64,000 nt of DNA from JACCXG01 sp963785755 (GTDB taxonomy: Bacteria; Acidobacteriota; Vicinamibacteria; Vicinamibacterales; 2-12-FULL-66-21), in the NCBI GenBank assembly GCA_963785755.1, contig CAWAXG010000038.1, positions 5,074-69,073 of the forward strand, read 5' to 3'. This document shows positions 44,077 through 53,097 of this stretch, piece after piece (within the stretch, counting starts at the first letter, position 1; each line of letters opens with the position of its first letter). The notes under the pieces were generated by a model. That model was not told the origin of the DNA. It saw only the letters and a program-made list of their open reading frames with translations, and searched no databases. A program made the translations under genes and the position numbers.

Positions 44077-44331
44077 CCGTCAGCGAGTGCCCAACACAGT
44101 TGTCCCAGGCTGGGTCACATTCCCACAATAATGTCGGATTCGCCGATCTCGCGGGATTGGCGACATCAGCGCCAAACTCGCAAAAACAGGCCTGAAATCA
44201 GCTCGAATTGGATCCGGCGCGGCGGCCGCGGCGACCCGGGCCCGCATCTTGCTCTTGGGAATGGCAATCCCGACTGCGGTATACGCGGCGGGAGTCGTTT
44301 CATCCGGCAGACATGAAAGGTAGGCCGCCCC
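44077..44331. other. Leader region of the small HTH gene
   Basis: No supported gene. GGGCCCGCATCTTGCT at 44238-44253 fits the sigma-54 -24/-12 consensus at 10 to 11 of 12 fixed positions with correct spacing, and GGGAATGGCAATCCC just after it is a small inverted repeat. Either may control the 44332 gene. Confidence 0.35.
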
Positions 44332-44520
44332 GTGGACTTACAAGCCCTTGTCGATCGCGTTCGTGGCGAGTTCAACGAAATGCCAGGATTGCGACTGACT
44401 CGAGACCAGGCCGCACGGTTGTGGAATATGGACGCCGCGGCGTGCGAAGAAGTCCTCAATCGACTGGTCGCCGCCTCATTTCTGCGCTGGTCGTCGGGCG
44501 CGGTCGTTCGGAAGGGCTAG
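44332..44520 (+). CDS. Small winged-helix-like protein
   Basis: 62 residues from a GTG start with AAAGG some 12 bases upstream. The sequence MPGLRLTRDQAARLWNMD, CEEVLNRLVAASFLRW resembles a two-to-three-helix HTH followed by the first strand of a wing, a type of short protein frequent in high-GC bacteria of this group. It would bind DNA or act as a small regulator. Preceded by a possible sigma-54 promoter. Small size makes the call tentative. Confidence 0.6.
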   Translation: MDLQALVDRVRGEFNEMPGLRLTRDQAARLWNMDAAACEEVLNRLVAASFLRWSSGAVVRKG

Positions 44521-44579
44521 CTCTCCTTCGGGCGTCCGACATAATTGTTGCCATCATCACGGGACCAAACACGCTCGTC

Positions 44580-44788
44580 GGTTCAAGGGTTCAAGGGTTC
44601 AAAGGTTCAGGGGTTCAAATTGCTCGAAGGTTCAAGTGTTCATGGCGCTCACAGGGTTCAGTATCCTCTTCCTCCTGAACCGCAACCCGACTGTCGAGCG
44701 CCTGAACGCTTGAGCCTTCGAGCTCTTGAACCCCTGAACCTTTGAACCCGAACCCCTGAACCCTTGAACCCCTGAACCCTTGAACCGA
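44580..44788. repeat. GGTTCAAGG word array hairpin, left copy (family C)
   Basis: About 209 bp. The left half iterates GGTTCAAGG and GGTTCAGG, the right half TTGAACCCC and TGAACCC, with a core of about 80 bp. A 21-bp segment at 44693-44713 is identical to 47186-47206. It ends three bases before the stop codon of the DUF5916 gene. Confidence 0.85.
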
Positions 44789-44791
44789 CCG

Positions 44792-47038
44792 TTATCGCAA
44801 TAAGTCAAACATCCTTGAAAATTTGATCACGAACGATCGATCCGTCCGCTCCGGCCGCTCGAACAGGTCGTTGAGCCCCCGCGTGTCGGTGTAGACGACG
44901 AAGAGGCCGGTGTTGGCGGCTTGCAGCCAGCCGAAGCGCAGGTTCACCGACCAGAGGTCGGCGCGATCGTTGTACTGCACCAGGCCCTGCAAAAACGTCC
45001 GGGTATTGAACGAATAGGACAAACGCGTCCGCAGCAGATTCGTCGTGAAGTCGCCCCACGGCAGATCGACGTCGTTGCGCTGATAGGCGACCTCCGCCGT
45101 CAGGGTTTCCCCGGAGCGCAGCCGCAGCGTCGGGGTCAACTGGACGCGGTCGCCGCCGAAGAAGCCGCCGATCCGCGTTTCGACGTGCAGGCTGACCGGC
45201 GCTCCCTGGTTGGTCATGAACACCAGCTGCGCTTCCGCCTCCGGGTACGAGCCTGGCGGCACGAACACTCCCGGATAGATCTCGAACGGCCGCCGCAGAC
45301 CTTCCTCCGTGATGTTGACGCCGGAGTGAAACTCGTAGCTGTTCTTGAACTGCCAGTGGTTGTCGATGTGCCACTGCATGCTCTCGAGCAGATCGTCGTC
45401 GAGGCCATAGAACGCCCGGTACGACGTGTGCGGTCGGAGCTCCTGAAGATTGAGGAAATCGTTCGGCCGCCAGCGCGTCATCAGGCGTGCGTCCGGCTTC
45501 CGGTATCCTCGGCGCGTCAGGAAGCCGACTTCCGGATTGAACCGCGTGCCCACCTCCTGATAGCCGAATTCGAGATCGAAGCGCGGCACGTTCGTGCGTG
45601 ATCGGATGTTGTACGCGTGGTCGTCGTCTTCGATACCGGGCGTCTCGGTTCTCGCGACGAAGCTCGAGAGCACGGTGTGCTGCCGGATCCCCACCTTCCC
45701 GTCGAGCGCGTAGGTCCGGCTGTAGTCGCGGTCCTCGGCGAATCGGCCGACGCCGATACGGTTGGTAAAGAGTCCGCCGACAGACGATCGGTTCGGCAGA
45801 TCGCGGCTGATTCGGACGACGGAGAAATTACTGCCCGTCAGGCGATCGTGCTCGGCGTCGACCGGGACGTTCAACAGCTCGATGTCGTCGGTCTGCATGT
45901 TCAGCAGGCCGATGTTGAACTTGCCGGCCTTGCCCGACATGCGCCCGCCGCCGTTGATCGGGATGGCCTCGCCCGACGGACCGATCCCGATCCGACGACT
46001 GAAGAACAACTCGACCTCGCCGGGATTGCCGACCGTGAAGAAGCCGGCGTTCTCCAGGAAGAACGGGCGCTTCTCCGGGAAGAACAGATCGAAGCGATCG
46101 AGGTTGACCTGCTGATCGTCGATCTCGACCTGCGCGAAATCGGTGTTGATGGTGCCGTCGAGCGCGAGGCTCGGCGTCAGGCTGTACTTGACGTCCACTC
46201 CGGCATCGCCGTCGAACTCGGAATCGGCGGGACGGAAGCCTGATTGCAGCACGTTGCCCAGGCCATACGGCGTGACCTTGAGGTTCCGGATGGCTGGCGT
46301 CTGCACCCCGGTGAGCGCGCCGGCGAGCGACAACCGGTACAGGTTGTATTGCCGCGGAATCGGCGCCCAGTACGCGCGCTCGTTCCGGCGCCGGATGTTG
46401 CGCTGGAAGTTGACGCCCCACGTCTGGGTATCGCTCGACGGAAAGCGCAAGGTGCGGAACGGGATGGCGAACTCGGCGGTCCAGCCAATCTCGGTGATGC
46501 GGGACCGCACGTCCCATGCGCCGTCCCAGTTCAGATTGAAGCCGCTGCCGGCTCCGGTCTGCTGCCGCTGTCCGCCGCCGAGGCCGCCGCCGCCCTGCCC
46601 CTCGTTGGTCACCTGGCCGTCGTACTCGATGCCCGCCGGGTTGGTGCCGAACACGAAGCCGCTCAGCCGGTCGCGATAGGTATCGAAGACGATCTGAAAG
46701 CTGTCGGTGTTGTCGAGCGGGGAGTCGCGCCGTGCATCCGAGACGATGATCCCGTCGGGCGCTTTGTCGTAGCAGATCACGCCGACATACAGCGCGTCGG
46801 CCGTGAACACGATGCGGACTTCGGTCTTCTCAGAGGAGGGCTGCCCCTCGTCGGGCTGTTCCTGCCAGAAGGCCGACACCGGCGCCGCCTGCTGCCACGC
46901 CGGATCGCCGAGGATCTCGCCATCGAGGACCGGGGCCTGCTGCACGCGCACGGCAATGACCGTCGGCGCCGCGCCCGGGCGCGCTTCAGGATCCTGCCGG
47001 ACGTCCTGCGCGTTCGCGAGCGCCGCGCACAACACCAC
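44792..47038 (-). CDS. DUF5916 family protein (CBM9-like domain plus outer-membrane barrel)
   Basis: 748 residues. After a signal-like segment (VLCAALANAQ), a CBM9-like sandwich spans about 30-200 (VLDGEILGDPAWQQAAPVS, EVRIVFTADALYVGVICYD, FQIVFDTYRDRLSGFVFGTN, WTAEFAIPFRTLRFP). The DUF5916 barrel follows: GTINTDFAQVEIDDQQVNLD, RFDLFFPEKRPFFLENAGFF, FFSRRIGIGPSGE. It ends in KFSRMFDLLR without the usual terminal Phe/Trp. Probably an outer-membrane receptor or enzyme of unknown ligand. The frame opens upstream as RRIALCVVLCAALANA but no ATG is present; GTG at 47038 or 47041 is the only standard start and the upstream DNA is a word array. A second family member lies at 60.3-63.0 kb. Confidence 0.85.
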   Translation of the reverse strand: MVLCAALANAQDVRQDPEARPGAAPTVIAVRVQQAPVLDGEILGDPAWQQAAPVSAFWQEQPDEGQPSSEKTEVRIVFTADALYVGVICYDKAPDGIIVSDARRDSPLDNTDSFQIVFDTYRDRLSGFVFGTNPAGIEYDGQVTNEGQGGGGLGGGQRQQTGAGSGFNLNWDGAWDVRSRITEIGWTAEFAIPFRTLRFPSSDTQTWGVNFQRNIRRRNERAYWAPIPRQYNLYRLSLAGALTGVQTPAIRNLKVTPYGLGNVLQSGFRPADSEFDGDAGVDVKYSLTPSLALDGTINTDFAQVEIDDQQVNLDRFDLFFPEKRPFFLENAGFFTVGNPGEVELFFSRRIGIGPSGEAIPINGGGRMSGKAGKFNIGLLNMQTDDIELLNVPVDAEHDRLTGSNFSVVRISRDLPNRSSVGGLFTNRIGVGRFAEDRDYSRTYALDGKVGIRQHTVLSSFVARTETPGIEDDDHAYNIRSRTNVPRFDLEFGYQEVGTRFNPEVGFLTRRGYRKPDARLMTRWRPNDFLNLQELRPHTSYRAFYGLDDDLLESMQWHIDNHWQFKNSYEFHSGVNITEEGLRRPFEIYPGVFVPPGSYPEAEAQLVFMTNQGAPVSLHVETRIGGFFGGDRVQLTPTLRLRSGETLTAEVAYQRNDVDLPWGDFTTNLLRTRLSYSFNTRTFLQGLVQYNDRADLWSVNLRFGWLQAANTGLFVVYTDTRGLNDLFERPERTDRSFVIKFSRMFDLLR

Positions 47039-47067
47039 GCACAGCGCTATGCGGCGACTTCGATGGT

Positions 47068-47264
47068 CGGTTCAAACAGTTCAAGGGTTCAGAGGTTCAG
47101 AGGTTCGGGTTCAAGGGTTCAGTTGTTCGGGGGTTCGGGTTCAACGGTTCTGAGAGTCCAAGTCAAGGTTCAAGGTTGGTCCAAGTGTCGAGCGCCTGAA
47201 CGCTTGAACCTCTTGAACGTTTGAACCCGAACCCGTGAACCGCTGAACTCTTGAACCTTTGAAC
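47068..47264. repeat. GGTTCAAGG word array hairpin, right copy (family C)
   Basis: About 197 bp with the same architecture and orientation as the element at 44580-44788: GGTTCA-type words on the left, TGAACC-type on the right, and the shared 21-bp core segment. It begins about 30 bases upstream of the DUF5916 start codon and ends near the stop of the ThuA gene. Confidence 0.85.
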
Positions 47265-47279
47265 TGTCCTCCCGTGCGC

Positions 47280-48158
47280 CTAGAGCCGGCCCCGGCCTCG
47301 TCCGCCACGGCCCCTCGGCTGTTCCGTCGCGAGCGCGTCCGCGGAACGCTTGCCCGCCCAGGCGATCCCGCGCAGGAGCATCGCCTGGATCTGCGGATTC
47401 TGGAAGTTCGCGTAGTTGTGCCCCTGCATCCACACGAACGCGCGGAACGGCTGGCTGCCGGGACCGGGCACCAGGTTCTTCTCATACGTCCAGAGCTGCG
47501 GCACGACCTCGCCGTGATGTCCCTTCGCGCTCGGCGTCGCCGCCATCGTCGCGGTCGCGAGCACGTGGATCTCCGGCGCCTTGGCCCACGTCATGTTGAA
47601 GAAGGCTTCGTCCTTGATCGTGAAGTCGGCTACGCCCTGCATGATCGGATGCGCTTTGTCGACGACCGTATACGGCACGTCGGCCTCGAGCGTGTAATTG
47701 ACCTCGCCGTGCTTCTTGGCGCCGCCGACGACCGACGCGAAGTGTTCCGGATCGGGCCCGCACAGCGCATCGTGGAAGCTGACGACGCCGCCGCCTCGAC
47801 GCAAGTAGTTGTCGAGCGTCGCCCGATCCTCCGTGCTCAGGTATCCGGCGTCCCCCTTGTAGATCACCATCACGTCGACGTTCTCGAGCTCGCGCGCCGA
47901 TGGAAAATGCAGCGCGCCATCGACGACGGCGCCGCGGTTCGTCAGCAGCTTGCTCCAGTCGGCGAGGAACTGCGGGTAATCGTGCTGCCCTTCCGCATGC
48001 GTCTTCAGACCCGCGTGAATGAAGACGCGAAGCGGCGGTCCCTGTGCCTGCTGCGTCGCGGGTGCCGCCGGCTGCGGCGGCTGCGGGGCAGGCTGCTGTG
48101 CGAGCACAGCGGTGACCGACAGACCGGCGGCCGCCAGCAGCGAAAGACGAACCTTCAT
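47280..48158 (-). CDS. ThuA domain protein, exported
   Basis: 292 residues from the ATG at 48158, preceded by GGAGG, with signal peptide RLSLLAAAGLSVTAVLAQQ. A Pro/Ala/Gln-rich linker (residues 20-40) leads into the ThuA class I glutamine-amidotransferase-like fold: LRVFIHAGLKTHAEGQHDYP, VDVMVIYKGDAGYLSTEDRA, YLRRGGGVVSFHDALCGPD, HPIMQGVADFTIKDEAFFN, RAFVWMQGHNYANFQNP. The C-terminus is Gly/Arg-rich. ThuA-like proteins are linked to trehalose and other sugar use in Rhizobium, but the exported forms in Acidobacteriota and Planctomycetes are uncharacterised. Convergence with the neighbouring array suggests no operon. Confidence 0.87.
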   Translation of the reverse strand: MKVRLSLLAAAGLSVTAVLAQQPAPQPPQPAAPATQQAQGPPLRVFIHAGLKTHAEGQHDYPQFLADWSKLLTNRGAVVDGALHFPSARELENVDVMVIYKGDAGYLSTEDRATLDNYLRRGGGVVSFHDALCGPDPEHFASVVGGAKKHGEVNYTLEADVPYTVVDKAHPIMQGVADFTIKDEAFFNMTWAKAPEIHVLATATMAATPSAKGHHGEVVPQLWTYEKNLVPGPGSQPFRAFVWMQGHNYANFQNPQIQAMLLRGIAWAGKRSADALATEQPRGRGGRGRGRL

Positions 48159-48246
48159 AAGACCTCCAAAGTTGCAACCGCATTCTACGGGAAATGGCGC
48201 CTTGTGTGAGCCGCTCGCCAATCTCGTGGCGGCCGGATGCGCGCTC

Positions 48247-51200
48247 CTACGCGGACAGGTTGAGCATCCGGGAGATCGCCGGCCACCGGGCGCTCGCGCG
48301 GAGCTGCCGGGCGATCACAAAGCGCAGGTAGTACATCGTCGAGTTATCGCGCAGGGCGATCGCTTTCTCCGCGTAGTCGGCCGCCTGATCGATGTCGCCG
48401 CACAGCAGGTAGTAGACCGCTCTCGCACGCACATCACCGGCACGCTCGCTGGAGCCTAGCGAGTCGAACAGCGCGCGCGATTCGGCCTCCTCGCCGCTCG
48501 TCCTGAGCAGCGCGGCAAGCGTGGCCACCGCGTCCGGATACCACGGACCGGACGCGTACGCCTGCCGTGCCGCCGCGACCGCCTCGGCGAGCTGACCCCA
48601 GTCGGCATGGAAGTGCGCGATCGACACGCGGGCGACAACCAGGTTCTCGTCGAGCTCGAGCACCTTCAGTGCCTGCTCGTAGGCCTCCCGATCCCTGCCC
48701 ACGGCCTGCAGGTAGGCGTGCAGGTTCATCCGCGGCCACACCTCCAGCGGGTCCTCCTCGATCGCGCGCTCGGCCATCTCGATGGCCGCTTGATAATTGC
48801 CTTTGAAGAATTGCAGCCCCCCGTACATGGGCCGGATGATCGCAAAAGCAGCCTGTCGCGCCATCGGGAACTCGAAGTGACGCTCGGCGGCCGCCCAATC
48901 CAGGTCGTAGAGTCCCGCCAGGAATCCAAGCAGCGCGTGCGCCTCCGGAATCGACGGGTCGGTTTGCAGGGCACGCTGCACCGCCGCGCGCGCGGCAGGG
49001 ACCGCCTCGCGTGTCGGGCAGCCGCCGAAGATCGTGAGACCGAGCCAATAGAACCCGATCCCGACCTGGGCGAGGCCGAATGCCGGATCGAGCTCGACGG
49101 CGGATTCATAACAGCGGCGCGCCAGCTCCATCGACTCCGGCGTCACCTTCGCCAGGTGGTGCCTGCCCTTCAGGTACATTTCGTAGGCCGGCAGCTTCGG
49201 CTGATACCGTTGCGGCAGCGCCTCGCTCGACAGCGTCACCCGCAGCGCCTGGGTAATCGCCGAGGCGATCTCGTCCTGGAGTGCGAAGATGTCGCTCTGT
49301 TCCCGGTCGTAGCGCTCGCTCCAGACCTGCGCGCCGTCGGTCGCCGCAATCAATTGCGCCGTTACGCGCACCCGTCCGCCAGCTCGGCGGACGCTGCCTT
49401 CGAGCACGTGATTCACGCTGAGCGCATGGGCGATCCGGCGCACGTCTTCGTCCTTGCCGCGGAAGGCGAACGCGGATGTCCGGGCGATGACCTTCAGGCC
49501 AGGCACCTGTGCGAGCAGGTTGATGATCTCCTCGGCGAGCCCATCGCTGAAGTATTCCTGGTCCTTGTCAGCGCTCAGGTTGGCAAAGGGAAGCACGGCA
49601 ATCGATGGCAACACGGGCGGCGTGCTGCGCTGTGCGGCAGGCGCGGGCACGATGTCGGCCTCTGCGCGTGCCTGCCCCTCCTGCCTGTCCCCGCCAATCT
49701 CGAGTCCCGCCTGGCGCAGACCCTGGATGAGGTGCTCGACAATACCCGGCTCGAACCACTTCCCGAGCTCGGTGCGCGCGATCGCGCCGTAATCGGGCCT
49801 GCGAGAGAGGAGATCGCGGACGGCGGCGGCTGCCGCGTCATGGTGGCCGAGCATCCCGTGCGTCGCGCTCAACGCGACGTCGACGAGCGAGACGCCCGGC
49901 AGGTTCATCTTCACGGCGAAGGCGAGCGCGGCCTGGTAATCGGTCCGGCGGTAGGCGTCCAGAAATGAGGCGTACCAGTACCAACCGGGATGGCGCGGGT
50001 TGAGACTCGTCGCCCGCGTGAGGAGGGCGAGCCCTCTCTCCCAGTCACCGGAATACGCGTAGACCTGCCCGACGTACGCGGCCGTGCTCGCATCCAGTGC
50101 ATTCAGCGTCACCGCCCGGTCGCCGGCCGTCCTGCACGCCTGGAACTCCTTGCGCAGGAAGAGCGCCCACGCGAGCGCCTGATAGGCGCGGTGGTTCGAC
50201 GGGTTCGCGTCCACTGCCTGACGCGCCGCCCGGAGCGCCGTCTCCAGCGTCGCGGGTGACGCGCCAAAGCCGTGCCCGTATTCGTCGGCCAGCATGATCG
50301 ACAACATCGCCCAGCAGTCGGCATGGCCCGGCGCCTGCTGCACGGCACGCTCGAGGCCAGCTTTGGCTCCGGCGTGCTCCTCGGAGGTGACCCGCTCGGC
50401 GTAGACGAAGCTGCGCAGCAGTGCTTCGTACGGGCTCAGTTCGGCGAGAGGTTTCCCCCTGACCGCCTGGCTCATCGAGTGCGGCAGGACGCCGTACGCA
50501 TCGGCTACCGTAGAGACGATGCGCGGAACCAGGTCGTCCTGCACGTCGAAGATCGCGTCGGGCCGGAACGGCCGGTTGTAGGTCTCGGCCCACAGGTGCG
50601 CGCCGCTCGTGGCATCCACCAGCTGCGCGGCCACGCGCAGCTGCGAGCCGGCCTGCCTGACACTGCCTTCCATGACGTAGCGGGCCCCGATCTCCCGCGC
50701 GATCGTCCGCACGTCGGCGGCAGCACCTGCGTAGCGTGACGTCGAGCCGCGGGCGATGACGCGGAGGTAGGAGAAGCGAGAGAGCCCGGTCACGATCTCT
50801 TCGGAGAGTCCGCCGGCCAGTCCCTCGACGGCCGCGTCCGATCCGGTGTATTTGAACGGCAGCACCGCAACCCAGAAACCTTCGTCGGTGCGCCGGCCGC
50901 CCGAATCCGTTCGTGCCGGCGCCTCGAGGGCAGGAGCCTCGAGTCCGGCTTTCCGGAGTCCCTCCAGCATGTGCTCGCCCATTCCGTGATCCAACCATCG
51001 TCCCACCATCTCCGGTCCGGAGTCGGCGAAGTCCGGTTTGTGGGCGAGGAGCTCACGAAGCGCCTCCTGCGCGGCCGTGGCCTCGCCGAGCTGGGCGTGT
51101 GCGGCCGCCCCGACCGCGTGCGTCCAGAACAGGCCCGGCGCATTGGCCTTCGCGACCTCGTCCACTGCAGCGCGGTAGTTCGCCCTGCGGTACTCGTCGA

Positions 51201-53025
51201 ACGCGAACATCACGCCGTACCACCGCGGGTGGTGCGGGTTGATGTCCATCGCCCGGCGAATCAGCGAGCAGCCACGCTCCCAGTCGCCCATGAACGCGAT
51301 GAGAAAGATGGCTTCGTTGCTGCCGTCGAGCGGGTTCAACGCCAGCGCCCGCTCGCAGGCGCTCAAACAGCTCTTGTGGTCCCTGCGGAAGAACAGCGCC
51401 ACCGCGAGTGTCTGCTGGGCCAGGTGGTTGGACGGGGCGAGATCCACGGCCCGCCGCGCGGCCGCGAGCGCACGCTCGAGCGAGCCGGGGCGCGGGTTGT
51501 AGCCGTGGCCGTACTCGTGCGAGTAGATCCACGACAGCATCGCCCAGCAATCGGCATTGGCCGGCGCCATCTCGACCGCGCGTTCGAGCACCTCGCGGGC
51601 CGGGGCATGCTCGGCGGCGCTCAGGCGATGGTGATAGCCAAAGCCTCGCATCAGCGCTTCGTAGGGCGTGAGCTGCGCGGCGTCCTTGCCGCGAACGGCT
51701 TCGCTGATGCTACGCGCGAGCACTCCGAAGTGATCGCCGCAGGTCGAGACAATGCGCGGGATCAGCTCGTCCTGGAGCGCGAAGACCTGATCGGCCTCGA
51801 ACCGCCGGTCGTAGGTATCGGCCCACAGGTGTGCGCCGGTCGCCGAGTCGACGAGCTGCGCCGAGACTCTGAGCGTGGATCCGGCCTGACGAATGCTGCC
51901 CTCGATCAGATACCGAGCGGATGGCTCGCGGCCTGCGCCGGCCGCCGCTCCTCGCGCCATCACGCGGAGATACGAGAACTTCGAGAGACCGGCGACGATC
52001 TCTTCCGACAGGTCTTCGGCGAGCGCCTTCACATCCTCGTTGCTGCCGCTGTACTTGAACGGCCGCACGCCAATCCAGAAGCCCTCGTCCACACGGGAGG
52101 CGACGGACCCGCTCGCGACACGACGCGGGCCCGCCCTTTCCCGAACGATGTCGCGGATCTCGTTGCCGACGTCGCGGGCGGTCTGCACGCGCCGTTGCGG
52201 GTCCTTTTCGAGGCAGCGCCGGATGAGACGCGCAAGGTCCGCCGGCACCTCGGCCCGGACCTCCTCGAGCGGCTGCGGCGTGTCGCGCAGGATGGCCGAC
52301 GCCAGCTCGATGGACGTCGACCCTTCGAACGGCCGTCCGCCCGTGCACATCTGATACAGGAGAATGCCGAGCGAGAAGATGTCGCTCCGGTGGTCCAGCG
52401 GCCGGCCGCCCAGCTGCTCGGGAGACATGTAGGCCGGCGTGCCCATCACTATCCCCGCCTGCGTATGCCCGGCTGCGGTCATCGTCGCGTCAGCCCGATC
52501 CGTCTCGCGCATCTCCTTGGCGAGGCCGAAGTCGAGGACCTTCAGCCGGCCATCTGTGGTCAGCATGACGTTGGCCGGCTTGAGATCGCGGTGCACGATC
52601 CCCTTGTCGTGCGCGGCGGCGAGCGCGTCCGCGAGCGCGCTGCCGAGGGTCAGCACCTGATCGATCGAACAGCCCTGTGCCGGAATGAGCTGGCTGAGCG
52701 GTTCGCCCTCGACCAGTTCCATGGTGAGGAAATGGACGCCAGCTTCCCCTGAGCCTGCCGAAGGGGCCTGCCCTGAGCCTGTCGAAGGGTCGGCGTGCTC
52801 CACCGAATAGAGCGTGACGATGTTGGGGTGGTTCAAGGCGGCGACGGCGCGCGCTTCGCGCTCGAAGCGCGCAAGGCGTTCGGGATCGCGGGCCATCGCG
52901 GACGGGAGCACCTTGAGCGCGACGGCGCGACCGAGCTTCGTGTCGGCCGCCCGAAACACTTCTCCCATGCCCCCTTCGCCAAGCTTCGCGAGGATTAGAT
53001 ACCGCCCGAGTGTCTGGCCGATCAT
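48247..53025 (-). CDS. Giant Ser/Thr protein kinase with three TolB-like/TPR units
   Basis: 1592 residues. The kinase (about 8-275) has GEGGMGEVFRAAD, VALKVLPS, HRDLKPANVML and DFGLAKE, so it should be active. Then come three units, each a TolB-N/adenylate-cyclase-associated beta domain followed by TPR helices: FWIGVRPFKYSGSNEDVKAL, FWVAVLPFKYTGSDAAVEGL and SIAVLPFANLSADKDQEYF, each followed by a LAEEI helix, an LRVxARG strand and a GAHLWADTYDR-like segment. The first two units are close copies, the third is more like the usual TolB-N type. No transmembrane segment, so cytoplasmic. A 45-bp family E repeat is inserted in frame near residue 80 (DPSTGSGQAPSAGSGEAG). The substrate is unknown; TPRs probably scaffold partners. 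Confidence 0.92.
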   Translation of the reverse strand: MIGQTLGRYLILAKLGEGGMGEVFRAADTKLGRAVALKVLPSAMARDPERLARFEREARAVAALNHPNIVTLYSVEHADPSTGSGQAPSAGSGEAGVHFLTMELVEGEPLSQLIPAQGCSIDQVLTLGSALADALAAAHDKGIVHRDLKPANVMLTTDGRLKVLDFGLAKEMRETDRADATMTAAGHTQAGIVMGTPAYMSPEQLGGRPLDHRSDIFSLGILLYQMCTGGRPFEGSTSIELASAILRDTPQPLEEVRAEVPADLARLIRRCLEKDPQRRVQTARDVGNEIRDIVRERAGPRRVASGSVASRVDEGFWIGVRPFKYSGSNEDVKALAEDLSEEIVAGLSKFSYLRVMARGAAAGAGREPSARYLIEGSIRQAGSTLRVSAQLVDSATGAHLWADTYDRRFEADQVFALQDELIPRIVSTCGDHFGVLARSISEAVRGKDAAQLTPYEALMRGFGYHHRLSAAEHAPAREVLERAVEMAPANADCWAMLSWIYSHEYGHGYNPRPGSLERALAAARRAVDLAPSNHLAQQTLAVALFFRRDHKSCLSACERALALNPLDGSNEAIFLIAFMGDWERGCSLIRRAMDINPHHPRWYGVMFAFDEYRRANYRAAVDEVAKANAPGLFWTHAVGAAAHAQLGEATAAQEALRELLAHKPDFADSGPEMVGRWLDHGMGEHMLEGLRKAGLEAPALEAPARTDSGGRRTDEGFWVAVLPFKYTGSDAAVEGLAGGLSEEIVTGLSRFSYLRVIARGSTSRYAGAAADVRTIAREIGARYVMEGSVRQAGSQLRVAAQLVDATSGAHLWAETYNRPFRPDAIFDVQDDLVPRIVSTVADAYGVLPHSMSQAVRGKPLAELSPYEALLRSFVYAERVTSEEHAGAKAGLERAVQQAPGHADCWAMLSIMLADEYGHGFGASPATLETALRAARQAVDANPSNHRAYQALAWALFLRKEFQACRTAGDRAVTLNALDASTAAYVGQVYAYSGDWERGLALLTRATSLNPRHPGWYWYASFLDAYRRTDYQAALAFAVKMNLPGVSLVDVALSATHGMLGHHDAAAAAVRDLLSRRPDYGAIARTELGKWFEPGIVEHLIQGLRQAGLEIGGDRQEGQARAEADIVPAPAAQRSTPPVLPSIAVLPFANLSADKDQEYFSDGLAEEIINLLAQVPGLKVIARTSAFAFRGKDEDVRRIAHALSVNHVLEGSVRRAGGRVRVTAQLIAATDGAQVWSERYDREQSDIFALQDEIASAITQALRVTLSSEALPQRYQPKLPAYEMYLKGRHHLAKVTPESMELARRCYESAVELDPAFGLAQVGIGFYWLGLTIFGGCPTREAVPAARAAVQRALQTDPSIPEAHALLGFLAGLYDLDWAAAERHFEFPMARQAAFAIIRPMYGGLQFFKGNYQAAIEMAERAIEEDPLEVWPRMNLHAYLQAVGRDREAYEQALKVLELDENLVVARVSIAHFHADWGQLAEAVAAARQAYASGPWYPDAVATLAALLRTSGEEAESRALFDSLGSSERAGDVRARAVYYLLCGDIDQAADYAEKAIALRDNSTMYYLRFVIARQLRASARWPAISRMLNLSA
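52746..52790. repeat. Family E repeat inserted in the kinase gene
   Basis: CCCCTGAGCCTGCCGAAGGGG and CCTGCCCTGAGCCTGTCGAAGGG follow one another inside the kinase coding sequence and read in frame as DPSTGSGQAPSAGSGEAG. They separate YSVEHA from GVHFLTMELVEG, the strand pair before the hinge, where most kinases have only a short turn. Confidence 0.85.
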
Positions 53026-53097
53026 GTCCCGGATGTGCGTGATTCTACTGCGACCGGCTGAACCGCGTCGCCGCTCCTCACCGCTGCTTCCTCGCCG

